From an uncultured Alphaproteobacteria bacterium (GTDB taxonomy: Bacteria > Pseudomonadota > Alphaproteobacteria > RF32 > CAG-239), in contig CALXWH010000012.1 in the NCBI GenBank assembly GCA_944392315.1, positions 1 through 39,916 on the forward strand: DNA of 39,916 nucleotides. Direction: 5' to 3'. The notes beneath the pieces are model-generated. The model saw only the letters and a list, made by a program, of their open reading frames with translations. It was not told the origin of the DNA and made no database searches. Position numbers and translations under genes: made by a program. Shown here in pieces: positions 25,172 to 33,957 of the stretch (position 1 is its first letter; the number at the start of each line of letters is the position of its first letter).

Positions 25172-25261
25172 AACTTTATGATTATTATTAGGTATATCTT
25201 TAATAATTGAGTGATATAAACTATATTAATGTTAGTGAACATTTTTGCGAAAGGGATAACT

Positions 25262-25576
25262 ATGAGATCTATTAATGATAGTCAGTTTGAGCAGGAAGTC
25301 TTGCAATCTAAGGGATTGGTTTTGGTTGATTTTTGGGCTGAATGGTGTGGCCCTTGTCGTCAACTAGGACCAGTTTTGGAAGAAGTTTCTAAAGAAATGG
25401 GTGATAAAGTAAAAATTTGCAAAATGAATGTTGATGAAGCTCCTGCTACGGCAGCAAGCTATGAAATTCGTAGTATTCCGACTTTGTTCTTATTTAAAGA
25501 CGGTGAAAAGATTGATTCCAAAGTTGGTTTTAATTCTCAAGCGACACTTGAGGATTGGCTACGTTCTCATATGTAA
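25262..25576 (+). CDS. trxA: Thioredoxin
   Basis: A 104-residue cytoplasmic thioredoxin with WCGPC (Cys29, Cys32), the FWAEWCGPC context, and the cis-Pro SIPTLFLFK strand. No signal peptide. The start at 25262 is used because GGGAT lies about 7 bases before it and this gives the normal family length; the longer frame adds 11 residues without a site. It lies 90 bases after addA and is followed by its own terminator. Likely partner for reductases, including ribonucleotide reductase. Confidence 0.97.
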   Translation: MRSINDSQFEQEVLQSKGLVLVDFWAEWCGPCRQLGPVLEEVSKEMGDKVKICKMNVDEAPATAASYEIRSIPTLFLFKDGEKIDSKVGFNSQATLEDWLRSHM

Positions 25577-25596
25577 TTTTATTGTTATTTTCTGAT

Positions 25597-25623
25597 AAAA
25601 AGCGAGATTTTTTCTCGCTTTTT
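25597..25623 (+). terminator. Rho-independent terminator after trxA
   Basis: An 11-bp stem (AAAAAGCGAGA at 25597-25607, TCTCGCTTTTT at 25613-25623) with a T5 loop. It ends in a T-run, 21 bases after the trxA stop codon. It is symmetric enough to work in both directions. Confidence 0.88.
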
Positions 25624-25680
25624 ATGTTTTGACTTAAAAGATTTAAACTATGTCTATATCAAAATTTATTTTTTTGTGGG

Positions 25681-26235
25681 GTGCAACCCGGATATCATAA
25701 TGTTTCTGAGTTTTCTCCGCAAACAGCTGCTGCAATTGTTTCCGAATTATTATTGAAAAAAGATATCAATATTCCTGTTTATGGCGGTGTTGCTATTTAT
25801 CCCTACGATAGAGGTTGCCCAATTGGAGGAGAACCTGTGGCTGCTTTTCAGTTGCATGGAAATGGTGCAGAAATTCTTCGTACTGCAGACTATTTACGTA
25901 TTCAATTAGCTCAGGCAACGGTCAATGTGCCTATTCCAGATTATGGTATCCCTTCTTTAGGGTTTACGGCTTCAACCTCTGGTGATATCTATGATATGGG
26001 CTGTGCGTGGCAAGAAATTGCTAAAAAATATTTTCTTTTGACGGCTATTCACGTTTCTACCGGGATTGTTGATTTAGGCAATGGACAATTGTTATTATCT
26101 GCTGATGCGAATCCTATAACCATCCCAGATTTAGATTTGTGGAAGATTATTGCCTTAAATATTTTTGATGAACTAAAACTGTCTTCCCCCTCATTTCAAA
26201 CTGTCGGATATAATTTTATTCCACCACTCATCTAG
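25681..26235 (+). CDS. Unrecognised 184-residue protein
   Basis: Not recognised. No signal peptide, membrane segment or known catalytic motif is visible. The sequence is soluble and balanced, with many Gly/Pro/Ile turns (NIPVYGGVAIYPYDRG, VPIPDYGIPSLGFTAS), two cysteines, and a helical end (LDLWKIIALNIFDEL). The only start is GTG 25681, with GGGG just before it, too close for a normal ribosome binding site, so the true start is uncertain. A 16-codon frame beginning ATG at 25650 runs across the region in another phase and ends in TAA just after this start. A terminator before the gene and a perfect one after it make it a lone gene. Codon use is like its neighbours, so it is probably real. Confidence 0.6.
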   Translation: MQPGYHNVSEFSPQTAAAIVSELLLKKDINIPVYGGVAIYPYDRGCPIGGEPVAAFQLHGNGAEILRTADYLRIQLAQATVNVPIPDYGIPSLGFTASTSGDIYDMGCAWQEIAKKYFLLTAIHVSTGIVDLGNGQLLLSADANPITIPDLDLWKIIALNIFDELKLSSPSFQTVGYNFIPPLI

Positions 26236-26250
26236 CATGATTTTGATTCA

Positions 26251-26283
26251 AAAGAGGAGGCTTTTCAGCCTCCTCTTTCTTTT
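26251..26283 (+). terminator. Rho-independent terminator after the unrecognised gene
   Basis: A perfect 12-bp stem (AAAGAGGAGGCT at 26251-26262, AGCCTCCTCTTT at 26267-26278) with a TTTC loop is followed by CTTTT. It lies 16 bases after the stop codon and separates two convergent operons. Confidence 0.9.
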
Positions 26284-26332
26284 CCGTGCTTTTTAGTAAC
26301 CACAGCGGAACACATATTTTCGTATGTGAGAG

Positions 26333-27694
26333 TTATAAGGGAATAGAAATGAGTACCCTCAAGCCTCCTAATTCACTATCGCCTAACTCTATTTTTCCAC
26401 CGTGAGATGTAATAATATCTCTTGCAATTGATAAGCCTAAGCCAACGCCTCCTGTTTCTTTGTTACGGGATTCATCCAACCGATAAAAGGCCTTAAATAC
26501 ATCTTCTCTCTTATCTGCAGGAATTCCCGGCCCATCATCATCCACCGTAATTTCCAATTTGTTATTATTACTCTCCAAGGCTACGGCTATATTCTTTCCA
26601 TATGTAAAGGCGTTTGATATGATATTTGTTATAGCTCGCTTTAAGGCCTGCTCACGCCCTTGTATCGCGCTGACTTGGTCGTTTGTTGAATAACGTATCA
26701 TCGCTTTTGTATTTCTGAATTTATTAATAATGCTCAATATCAATTCATTCATATCTATGAAAGTGTTTTTCTCTCCACCTTCTCCTGATACAAAGGCCAA
26801 GTATCCATCAAGCATTTTTTCCATTTCGCCAATATCCTCAATAAATTCTTTATTATCTGGACTTTCTGGCAGCATAGCCAACTGCAACCTCATTCTGGTT
26901 AATGGTGTTCTTAAATCATGAGAAACACCGGCCAGCATTTGTGTCCTTTCCGATATTTGCTTTTGAATTCTTTCTTTCATCTTGATAAAGGCAATACCTG
27001 CTTTTCTGACCTCTGATGAACCATATGGCTTGAAAGGGGTGTTTATACCTTTACCAAAATCTTCTGCAACTTGCGCTAGCGTTGCAATAGATCTAACTTG
27101 AATACGTAGAAACAGAGTTGCTACAACGAATAACAACAAAGATGTACCAACCATCCATGCTACGAATCCGAAGATTGATGTACTAAAGATGCTTTTTGTT
27201 GATGTTGTAAATCTATATAACCCTTCTGGCGCTTCTATTAAAATGATAACATCGTCTTTATCATTAGCTAAATATACACTTGTGATTGAATTTGGGAATT
27301 TTTGATGCAATGACTTTTCCAAAAATCCTGTCACAATTTTATATTCTTTATCATAATGGGTATTTGCTTTTACCTTTAATTGCTCATCTCCGGTAATCAG
27401 CTCAACCTTAATTCCATAATTTTGCTTATATAAATCCGTAATCTCTGGTAAGATGTATTCATTTTTGGAAATTGTTTCCACAGCAAATGCCACATTATTA
27501 GATAAGTTGTCAGACAGTCTTCTTCCTACTTTTTCCCAGTTTCCATTAAAAAAGGCTATAACAGAGACTACTTGTACCAAAATCAGCGGAATAAATATCA
27601 GCAACATTGTTCTAAAAAACAATGTGTTCGGAAATATTTTTAGCTTTAGATATTGTAGTACTCTTTCTACTTTGTCAGGAAATTTTATATGCAT
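26333..27694 (-). CDS. EnvZ-type sensor histidine kinase
   Basis: A 453-residue inner-membrane sensor. Two membrane helices (about 28-49 and 173-195) enclose a periplasmic domain of about 120 residues, followed by a HAMP-like linker (about 199-250), then the dimerisation helix with phospho-acceptor His259 (GVSHDLRTPLTRMRL). The ATP-binding domain has the N box NIISNAFTYG, DDGPGI and GGVGLGLSI. The C-terminus (RVLISIPL) is complete. It follows the response regulator gene by 12 bases with GGAG before the ATG. The EnvZ/OmpR order and the TPLTRMRLQL context suggest the OmpR/EnvZ group, often controlling envelope genes. The signal cannot be read from the sequence. Confidence 0.93.
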   Translation of the reverse strand: MHIKFPDKVERVLQYLKLKIFPNTLFFRTMLLIFIPLILVQVVSVIAFFNGNWEKVGRRLSDNLSNNVAFAVETISKNEYILPEITDLYKQNYGIKVELITGDEQLKVKANTHYDKEYKIVTGFLEKSLHQKFPNSITSVYLANDKDDVIILIEAPEGLYRFTTSTKSIFSTSIFGFVAWMVGTSLLLFVVATLFLRIQVRSIATLAQVAEDFGKGINTPFKPYGSSEVRKAGIAFIKMKERIQKQISERTQMLAGVSHDLRTPLTRMRLQLAMLPESPDNKEFIEDIGEMEKMLDGYLAFVSGEGGEKNTFIDMNELILSIINKFRNTKAMIRYSTNDQVSAIQGREQALKRAITNIISNAFTYGKNIAVALESNNNKLEITVDDDGPGIPADKREDVFKAFYRLDESRNKETGGVGLGLSIARDIITSHGGKIELGDSELGGLRVLISIPL

Positions 27695-27706
27695 TTTTCT
27701 CTCCTT

Positions 27707-28396
27707 TTAGTCTGAAATTAACATATACCCTTTTCCTCGCACAGTCTGCAAGTATCTGGGATTTTTTGTATCTGTTTCTATTTTTTTGCGTAATCTGGTA
27801 ATTTGAACATCTACTGTTCTTAGATTTTCGGCAACACCCAAAATTTCTGCTAAATCTTCTCTTGCGTATACCTCGCCAATGTTTTTTCCAAATAAATTAA
27901 GAAGTGTTCTCTCAACCGGTGTGATATGTATTATCTTTCCCTCACTATCTTTCAACTCACCTTTTTCTGTATCATATGTTATACCATGAAAAATCAACTT
28001 TGTTGAAAGTTCTTTGGCCTTAATCGTTCTTTTCAGAATATTATTAATTCTTAAAACTAATTCCTTGGGTTCAAACGGCTTGGGAATATAGTCATCAGCA
28101 CCTTTTTCTAACCCTACAATTCTATCGGCGGTTTCTCCCATAGCCGTCAGCATAATAACAGGAATCGGGTTATCTTTTTCTCTTAAATTATGCAAGAATT
28201 CTAACCCTGTTATTTTGGGCATCATCACATCTACTATCAACAAATCAAAGATGTAATTTTGTAAAAAATCTTCTGCTTCAAAAGCATCTTTTGCGGCTGA
28301 AACAAGAAAGCCTTGTTCGCGTAAATATCTTTGCAGGAGACTACGTAACCGTGTATCGTCGTCAACGACTAATATGTGTTTTTTAGTCTCCTGCAT
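27707..28396 (-). CDS. OmpR-family response regulator
   Basis: A 229-residue two-domain regulator. The receiver domain has the acidic pocket VDDD (11-14), phospho-acceptor Asp56 (LLIVDVMMP), Thr in LTAMGE and Lys106 (YIPKPFEP). The C-terminal winged helix contains the NLRTVDVQITRLRKKIE recognition segment and YLQTVRGKGYML ending of the OmpR/PhoB type. Transcribed just ahead of its kinase. The strong match to alphaproteobacterial OmpR (the RLRSLLQRYL start) makes a housekeeping envelope or osmotic regulator likely. pgsA lies 14 bases upstream. Confidence 0.94.
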   Translation of the reverse strand: MQETKKHILVVDDDTRLRSLLQRYLREQGFLVSAAKDAFEAEDFLQNYIFDLLIVDVMMPKITGLEFLHNLREKDNPIPVIMLTAMGETADRIVGLEKGADDYIPKPFEPKELVLRINNILKRTIKAKELSTKLIFHGITYDTEKGELKDSEGKIIHITPVERTLLNLFGKNIGEVYAREDLAEILGVAENLRTVDVQITRLRKKIETDTKNPRYLQTVRGKGYMLISD

Positions 28397-28410
28397 CTTT
28401 TTCTCTACAA

Positions 28411-29052
28411 TTATTTTTTAGATTTTGAGGTTTGTTTTTTGCTTTTTGCCGTTTTATGTTGAGGCGCTTCTGTTTTGTTTTCAGTTACTTCAGCTTTTTT
28501 AGCTTTAGATTCATTTTTGATATATTCTAAGCTCTTTTCAAAATACTGATACCCTGTAACAAAAGTTAAGACTCCGGCAATCCACAGCAAGCATTCACCA
28601 ATGTTTGCCCATATCCACCAACCTTTGAATAAAATCATAGAAAGGGCTGTCATCTGAAAACCTGTTTTCCATTTTGCAAGGCGGGTTACAGGAAGACCAA
28701 CATTTACTTCGCGTAAGAACTCTCTTAAACCTGATACCAACAATTCACGGCACAAAATAACAAAAACAGGAATATAGCTTATTTCATGTATCATGCCCGG
28801 TTTTGCTAAAATGACAACTAAAGCAGTTGCTACTAATAATTTATCGGCTATTGGATCTAGCAACCTTCCAAATGCAGAAACTTCTCCTCTATCTCTGGCC
28901 AGTTTACCATCATAGTAATCGGTGATTGAGGCCGCAATAAACAGGATACCTGCCAAGTAGTTATAAAACATACATTTTGTATATACCGACAGAAAGATTA
29001 GCGGTATAACGACAATTCTAGAAATTGTCAGCAAATTCGGTAGACTATACAC
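28411..29052 (-). CDS. pgsA: CDP-diacylglycerol-glycerol-3-phosphate 3-phosphatidyltransferase
   Basis: A 213-residue inner-membrane enzyme making phosphatidylglycerophosphate, the first step to phosphatidylglycerol. The CDP-alcohol transferase signature is present: DYYDGKLARDRGEVSAFGR then LLDPIADK, with all the catalytic Asp residues, in the expected place after the second membrane helix. The GTG at 29052 is chosen because it gives the standard SLPNLLTISRI start with AAGGA upstream; an ATG at 29106 would add 18 hydrophilic residues and has no site. The tail is unusual: about 35 Lys/Glu/Ser/Thr residues after the last membrane helix. uvrC lies just upstream. Confidence 0.93.
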   Translation of the reverse strand: MYSLPNLLTISRIVVIPLIFLSVYTKCMFYNYLAGILFIAASITDYYDGKLARDRGEVSAFGRLLDPIADKLLVATALVVILAKPGMIHEISYIPVFVILCRELLVSGLREFLREVNVGLPVTRLAKWKTGFQMTALSMILFKGWWIWANIGECLLWIAGVLTFVTGYQYFEKSLEYIKNESKAKKAEVTENKTEAPQHKTAKSKKQTSKSKK

Positions 29053-29117
29053 GACACATTCCTTTCTTGTTTGATTTACGTTCAAGTTTAATTTGTGTTT
29101 TATCATAATCTTTTTTT

Positions 29118-30923
29118 TTATTTATGGAAGTAATTATAAATGTTTTCAGCCGTTTTTTTATTGATTCCAGATACTTTGGCTATATCTTCTATTGACGCAT
29201 CTTTAATAGCGTCTACAGACCCAAAATGATTTAGCAAGTCTTTTTTACGCTTTGCTCCAACACCCTCAATATCATCCAAACTAGATTTTATCATAGATTT
29301 TGCTCTTCTTTTTCGGTGTGTACCAATCGCGAATCTGTGAGCTTCATCTCTTAGAGTTTGCAGATAAAAAGCTATTGGTGATCTATATGGTAAGGCAAAG
29401 CTCTCTTTTCCTTTTTGATGATAAAATTCTTTACCGGCATTTCTATCTACTCCTTTGGATATGGCTATTATAGAAATACCGCTTAAATCATACCCTGCTA
29501 AACTCTCATGCACGGCATGCAGCTGCCCAAGACCTCCATCCAATAAAATCACATCAGGACGATTTTCATCACTCATTCTATCAAAGCGACGTTTTAATAC
29601 CTCTTTCATCATTGCGAAGTCGTCATTGGTGATGGCGGGATCTTTGATATTAAATGTCCGATATGATTTTTTATCAAACCCTTCCGGCGTGGCCACTACC
29701 ATTGCTCCCACCGCGTAGCTCCCTTGGTTATGTGAGTTATCATATATCTCTATTCTTGAGGGGAGTTTGGGCAAGTCAAAATACTTTTGCATTTCTTCTA
29801 AATTTTTATGTATACTTTGATTTTCAGCTTGTCTTCGCTCAATTGCCGCTAATGCATTTTTCTTTGCATTTTCAATCAGTTTATACTTATTTCCTTTGCT
29901 AAAAGTGCTAATTTTTGCACCTAATGCATCTTCCAGAAAATCTGTGTTTTCTAAATTTTCAGACACATATATCTCTTTTGGGGGAATATGATTGGTGTAA
30001 AAGCTACTCAAAAATGCTTCCAAAACCTCTGCAGGGGAGGCTTCTTCCGTTCTTTTAATAAAATATGGAGCATTGCCGCAATTTTGTCCCCCTCTTATAA
30101 AGAAAATTTCAATGCAGTACCATTCATCCTTATAAGCAATGCCAATTATATCTACCGACTTTAATCCGGAATACTCTAAATTAGCATGTGTCTGAATACC
30201 TGTCAGAGCCCTGATACGTTCACGCAAAATGATTGCTTCTTCAAAATTTTCTGCATCGCTTGCTGCTTGCATTTGTTTGGACAATTCTTCTTGAATATTT
30301 GTATTTTTTCCTTCCAAAAAAGCAATGACTTCTTTTACCAGTTTGTCATATTCGGCTTTACTGATTTTTCCGACACACGGAGCGCTACATCTCTTTATTT
30401 GATACAATAAACATGGGCGTTCTCGGTTATAAAACATATTATCTCGGCAACTTCTTAGCATAAATACTTTTTGAATTGTATCTAACACCTCATTCACAGC
30501 TGTGGCGCTTGCATATGGACCGAAGTAACGGTAATTTCCAGTACGATGACCTCTAAATTTTCTTAATGCCGGATATTCTTCTTGCAAATTTAACATTAGG
30601 TGAGGATAAGATTTATCATCCTTTAGCAAAATGTTATATTTTGGATGCAGCTTTTTTATCAATTCATTTTCTACAACCAATGCTCTATTTTCATTTTCAA
30701 CAATAATGAATTCCATACGGACGACTTCGGCAACCATGCGCTGTAATCTTGTTGTCAGTTGTTCAATTCTTGTGTATGCAACTATTCTTTTTTTGATGTT
30801 TTTGGCTTTTCCCACATAGAGGACTTCATCCTTTTCATTGAGCATTCTATATACACCGGGAGCCTCCGGCGCTACCTTTACATTTTGACGAAGAACTTCC
30901 AAACCTCTTTTTATATCAAACAT
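29118..30923 (-). CDS. uvrC: UvrABC excinuclease subunit C
   Basis: A 601-residue nucleotide excision repair nuclease. A GIY-YIG nuclease domain (GVYRMLNEKDEVLYVGKAKN, about 23-42) makes the 3' cut. It is followed by the central region with CSAPCVG, a UVR motif (NFEEAIILRERI), and the RNase H-like domain with EIYDNSHNQGSYAVGAMVV and ILLDGGLGQL for the 5' cut. Two helix-hairpin-helix motifs end the protein (DIEGVGAKRKKDLLNHFGS, VSGINKKTAENIY). Full length. Its ATG directly abuts the stop codon of the preceding glycosyltransferase gene, and pgsA follows, a pairing common in proteobacteria. Confidence 0.97.
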   Translation of the reverse strand: MFDIKRGLEVLRQNVKVAPEAPGVYRMLNEKDEVLYVGKAKNIKKRIVAYTRIEQLTTRLQRMVAEVVRMEFIIVENENRALVVENELIKKLHPKYNILLKDDKSYPHLMLNLQEEYPALRKFRGHRTGNYRYFGPYASATAVNEVLDTIQKVFMLRSCRDNMFYNRERPCLLYQIKRCSAPCVGKISKAEYDKLVKEVIAFLEGKNTNIQEELSKQMQAASDAENFEEAIILRERIRALTGIQTHANLEYSGLKSVDIIGIAYKDEWYCIEIFFIRGGQNCGNAPYFIKRTEEASPAEVLEAFLSSFYTNHIPPKEIYVSENLENTDFLEDALGAKISTFSKGNKYKLIENAKKNALAAIERRQAENQSIHKNLEEMQKYFDLPKLPSRIEIYDNSHNQGSYAVGAMVVATPEGFDKKSYRTFNIKDPAITNDDFAMMKEVLKRRFDRMSDENRPDVILLDGGLGQLHAVHESLAGYDLSGISIIAISKGVDRNAGKEFYHQKGKESFALPYRSPIAFYLQTLRDEAHRFAIGTHRKRRAKSMIKSSLDDIEGVGAKRKKDLLNHFGSVDAIKDASIEDIAKVSGINKKTAENIYNYFHK

Positions 30924-32402
30924 TTAATTCTGATACTCCCATTTTTTACCGTTGTAATGGCAATTATACTTTTGATATTCAGGTTTTAGGATAAAGATAT
31001 CTCCAAGCCCCGTGTAATTGTAATACGTATTTAATAAGTCCTCATCTATTTGATGTACTGGTACACGTATTCCTCTTTGCTCCCAATATGTATCCCAATA
31101 TATTCCTGCCGATATAATTTTGGGTTTTCTTAATGCTATTAAATCGTTTAAATTAGCTTTTGGTGCAATTCCCATTTTTTCTCCCAACACATCTATTTGC
31201 CCCAAGAGAATCGCATAATAACCTGCATCTTTCGCTTTTAGATTATAAACAGCATAGTAACCATTGATAGCATAGTCACATGGTGTTAAATTTTCAAAAG
31301 CATATTCATGGCCATTCTGATAGGCTAGTTTAGGCTTTTCTATTTTATAGGTTTTATCATATACGTACCATAGTGAAAATAGCAAATATATCGTACCTAA
31401 AATTATTCTTACTACCTTCTTTTTCAGAATTTTATCTAGGTACATCACAGAGAGAATTATTCCTAAAATCAGCCAAAGTGTACTATAATGTAAAAATGCA
31501 GAAAAATAAAATATTCTCAAAATGCTTTCTTCTATAAACATCAAACTTATAATTCTTTCCGCGGTTTGACCTTTGATAAGAAAATATATAGAAGCCACGC
31601 ATCCTATTGGAATAAATATATAAAACTCAAAATATTCTCTGGGAGGGAAGATTATTCTATTTTGTGCAAAAATATCCGGTATATGGGTATTAAAAGGGTA
31701 GTTGGACACCCAATACAGTTTTAAAATATCTTCACTATATAAATAAGCCACCCAAACTCCCAATAGTAGTATTGGCAAAAGGCTTGCTTGAATAAAATCT
31801 TCAAACTTAATTTGTTTTTTATAAAGTCCATATAATACGGCAACCCCTGGAACAATCAAGTTTATCAGAATTTTTTGTGTAAACATAAAAGCAACAAAAA
31901 AGCATAAAAAAGCAACAACCAATTGCCATAATTTTTTTGCTTTTATGTAGCCAAACAGATAATATAATCCTGTAAATAAAAACGTATATGCAAATGTGTC
32001 CGGACGAAAATTCAGCGCCAATAAAATTGAATATGATGAAATAATGATAGCGCCAAGAAATAACCCTACCGTACGATTATTCTGCAGCATACTTACAATT
32101 CGGTATTGATAATATGCCATTATTCCTACGGCAACGTAACTTATTAAATTGAATATTGAAAAAATATAACTATTGTTTATCAATATATTCACGAGTGGAG
32201 CTGATAAATACCATATTAAAGGATTATGATGTTGGAAAAAATCTTTATATGGTACATCTCCTTGCCACACTAGCCATGCAAAGTGTAAGTGTTCAATATT
32301 ATCACCGTTTGCCTTCACAATAAAACTATATACATATCCGCAAAAAATGGCAGCAATACAGATATAGAGCCATAGTAATTTTCGTATCTTAGTTTCTGTC
32401 AT
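30924..32402 (-). CDS. GT-C family membrane glycosyltransferase (second tandem paralog)
   Basis: A 492-residue protein with about ten membrane helices, resembling the PMT/ArnT-like GT-C superfamily, which moves sugars from polyprenyl-phosphate donors to lipid or protein acceptors on the outer face. After the first helix comes a conserved outer loop, NGDNIEHLHFAWLV then FQHHNPLIWY, in the position of the DE...PP motif of that superfamily. The C-terminal soluble part ends with KPKIISAGIYWDTYWEQRG. It is closely parallel to the preceding gene, which marks a tandem duplication. ATG 32402 is used: it overlaps the upstream paralog's end by 14 bases and aligns with that paralog's start. Substrate unknown. 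Confidence 0.78.
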   Translation of the reverse strand: MTETKIRKLLWLYICIAAIFCGYVYSFIVKANGDNIEHLHFAWLVWQGDVPYKDFFQHHNPLIWYLSAPLVNILINNSYIFSIFNLISYVAVGIMAYYQYRIVSMLQNNRTVGLFLGAIIISSYSILLALNFRPDTFAYTFLFTGLYYLFGYIKAKKLWQLVVAFLCFFVAFMFTQKILINLIVPGVAVLYGLYKKQIKFEDFIQASLLPILLLGVWVAYLYSEDILKLYWVSNYPFNTHIPDIFAQNRIIFPPREYFEFYIFIPIGCVASIYFLIKGQTAERIISLMFIEESILRIFYFSAFLHYSTLWLILGIILSVMYLDKILKKKVVRIILGTIYLLFSLWYVYDKTYKIEKPKLAYQNGHEYAFENLTPCDYAINGYYAVYNLKAKDAGYYAILLGQIDVLGEKMGIAPKANLNDLIALRKPKIISAGIYWDTYWEQRGIRVPVHQIDEDLLNTYYNYTGLGDIFILKPEYQKYNCHYNGKKWEYQN

Positions 32403-33897
32403 ATATCCAATCTCTTCTTTCTTTGTCATAGTGGCAATTCTTTCCATGATATTCGTATTTTAATATATACATATCCTTAAAGGGGGTTGGCAAGTAGTAC
32501 TTATCTAGAATCTGGGGGGAAATTTGTTGCACATAAACGTTCTTTCCCCTGTTCAGATAGTAATTATTCCAATATATCCCCCCATTCACTAATTTCGGTT
32601 TATATTGTAAAACCAAAGCGTTTAAATCTGGTCTTGGATAAATTCCTATTTCATCCCCCACTATATCTACATGCCCTAGCAGTGACCAATAATAGTGTGG
32701 ATCTTTGCTCAATATTGATTGATTACTCAAAAAGCCGCTTATCACGTAATCGCAGGGTGTTATGTTTGCTGATAGATACCTTGCAAAACTTCTATCGGTC
32801 GTACGGTATGTTAAATAGCGCTTTTCTGAAATTTGCGCGTAATAGACTGATACGGCTAATAAAATATACACTAGGTATATGCTTTTGTTTGCCATTTTTT
32901 CTATTAGAACACTGTTTAAATACACTGTAAAAATCATCAGCGGCAACATATAATATGGCGCTATTGCAAAATAAAAACACCGTTGCAACAATTCCAATAC
33001 AAATAGAACCGAGATTACTTTAAAATTTAAATCTGCCTTTTTCCACTGTGTTAATATACTGATGAGTGCCAGGGATACAGATAACCAAAAGACATTATGA
33101 TCCAACACGTCTATTTTTCTGTTTCCATAGTAGTCTTGCATCCGTACATTAAAGACAAAGTTTGATTGCCAATACAAATTTAAGGCATTCTCATGATACA
33201 AATATCCTAAAAAAACAATTGTTCCTAATGCAGGGAATATCAGCGCGCATGGAATATCTTTCAACGGTGTTTTTTCTTTGTAAAAAACGTATAAACTGAT
33301 TGCTCCCAACGGAGCTAATATTGTTAAAATTTTTTGCGTAAAAAGTATCGCTATAAAAAAGAAGGCAAAGGATAAAACTATCGTTTTTCTTTTTTTCGTC
33401 TGCCAATATGTGAATAAGAAATATAGGCCCATAGCGAAAAATAATGCCATAAATGTATCTGGATTGTAGTTAAAGCAGTAAATATAGTAATATGGCGGGC
33501 ATAGAAGCAATATGCTTAGTAACGTTGCATATTGAGTTGAAAAAAACTTTTTACCTGTTTTGTAAACAACATAAAATGTTCCCAGTCCGCAGATTATAGC
33601 TACAGCGTGTGCAGCGTCTAAAATACTCAGTGTGTCAACAGGCTTTTCTATCAGCGCCATCAATGGGGCGAAGATATACCATAACAGTGGATTATGGTGT
33701 TGAAAAAAATCTCGGTACGGCACAAATCCATTTGCTACTAACCAAGTCGCATGGATATGTTCCACATTGTCGCCATTTCCTGTTTCGGTAAAAAAAATTG
33801 TCCAGGCCGCAAAATAGACCCCATAAGCAAGCAAAAGCCAGATTATTGTTTTTGCAAATATTTTTGCCAAATATCCCTTTTCTGTTTCTGATACCAT
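32389..33897 (-). CDS. GT-C family membrane glycosyltransferase (first tandem paralog)
   Basis: A 502-residue polytopic membrane protein matching its downstream neighbour along the whole length. The outer loop has GNGDNVEHIHATWLVANG and FQHHNPLLWY, and the C-terminal domain has KPKLVNGGIYWNNYYLNRG. The family likeness is to GT-C transferases of the PMT/ArnT type; the Asp/Glu in the first loop would be the catalytic base. GAGG lies 5 bases before the ATG. It follows nth by 60 bases. It might modify surface polysaccharide, lipid A or glycoproteins; nothing in the window decides between them. Confidence 0.78.
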   Translation of the reverse strand: MVSETEKGYLAKIFAKTIIWLLLAYGVYFAAWTIFFTETGNGDNVEHIHATWLVANGFVPYRDFFQHHNPLLWYIFAPLMALIEKPVDTLSILDAAHAVAIICGLGTFYVVYKTGKKFFSTQYATLLSILLLCPPYYYIYCFNYNPDTFMALFFAMGLYFLFTYWQTKKRKTIVLSFAFFFIAILFTQKILTILAPLGAISLYVFYKEKTPLKDIPCALIFPALGTIVFLGYLYHENALNLYWQSNFVFNVRMQDYYGNRKIDVLDHNVFWLSVSLALISILTQWKKADLNFKVISVLFVLELLQRCFYFAIAPYYMLPLMIFTVYLNSVLIEKMANKSIYLVYILLAVSVYYAQISEKRYLTYRTTDRSFARYLSANITPCDYVISGFLSNQSILSKDPHYYWSLLGHVDIVGDEIGIYPRPDLNALVLQYKPKLVNGGIYWNNYYLNRGKNVYVQQISPQILDKYYLPTPFKDMYILKYEYHGKNCHYDKERRDWIYDRN

Positions 33898-33957
33898 TTT
33901 GCCTCGCTTTATGTGATTTTATAGCAAGACTATACCGCCGTATAAGTTAAAAACTCT

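Noticed and set aside
26311..26328. Hairpin CACATA/TATGTG as a terminator of the two-component operon
   Set aside because: The stem is only 6 bp and AT-rich and no T-run follows on the - strand; the 12-bp hairpin further on is the better candidate.
32487..32930. A 147-codon open frame on the + strand
   Set aside because: It is antisense to the first GT-C glycosyltransferase, whose full-length paralog next door confirms the - strand reading.
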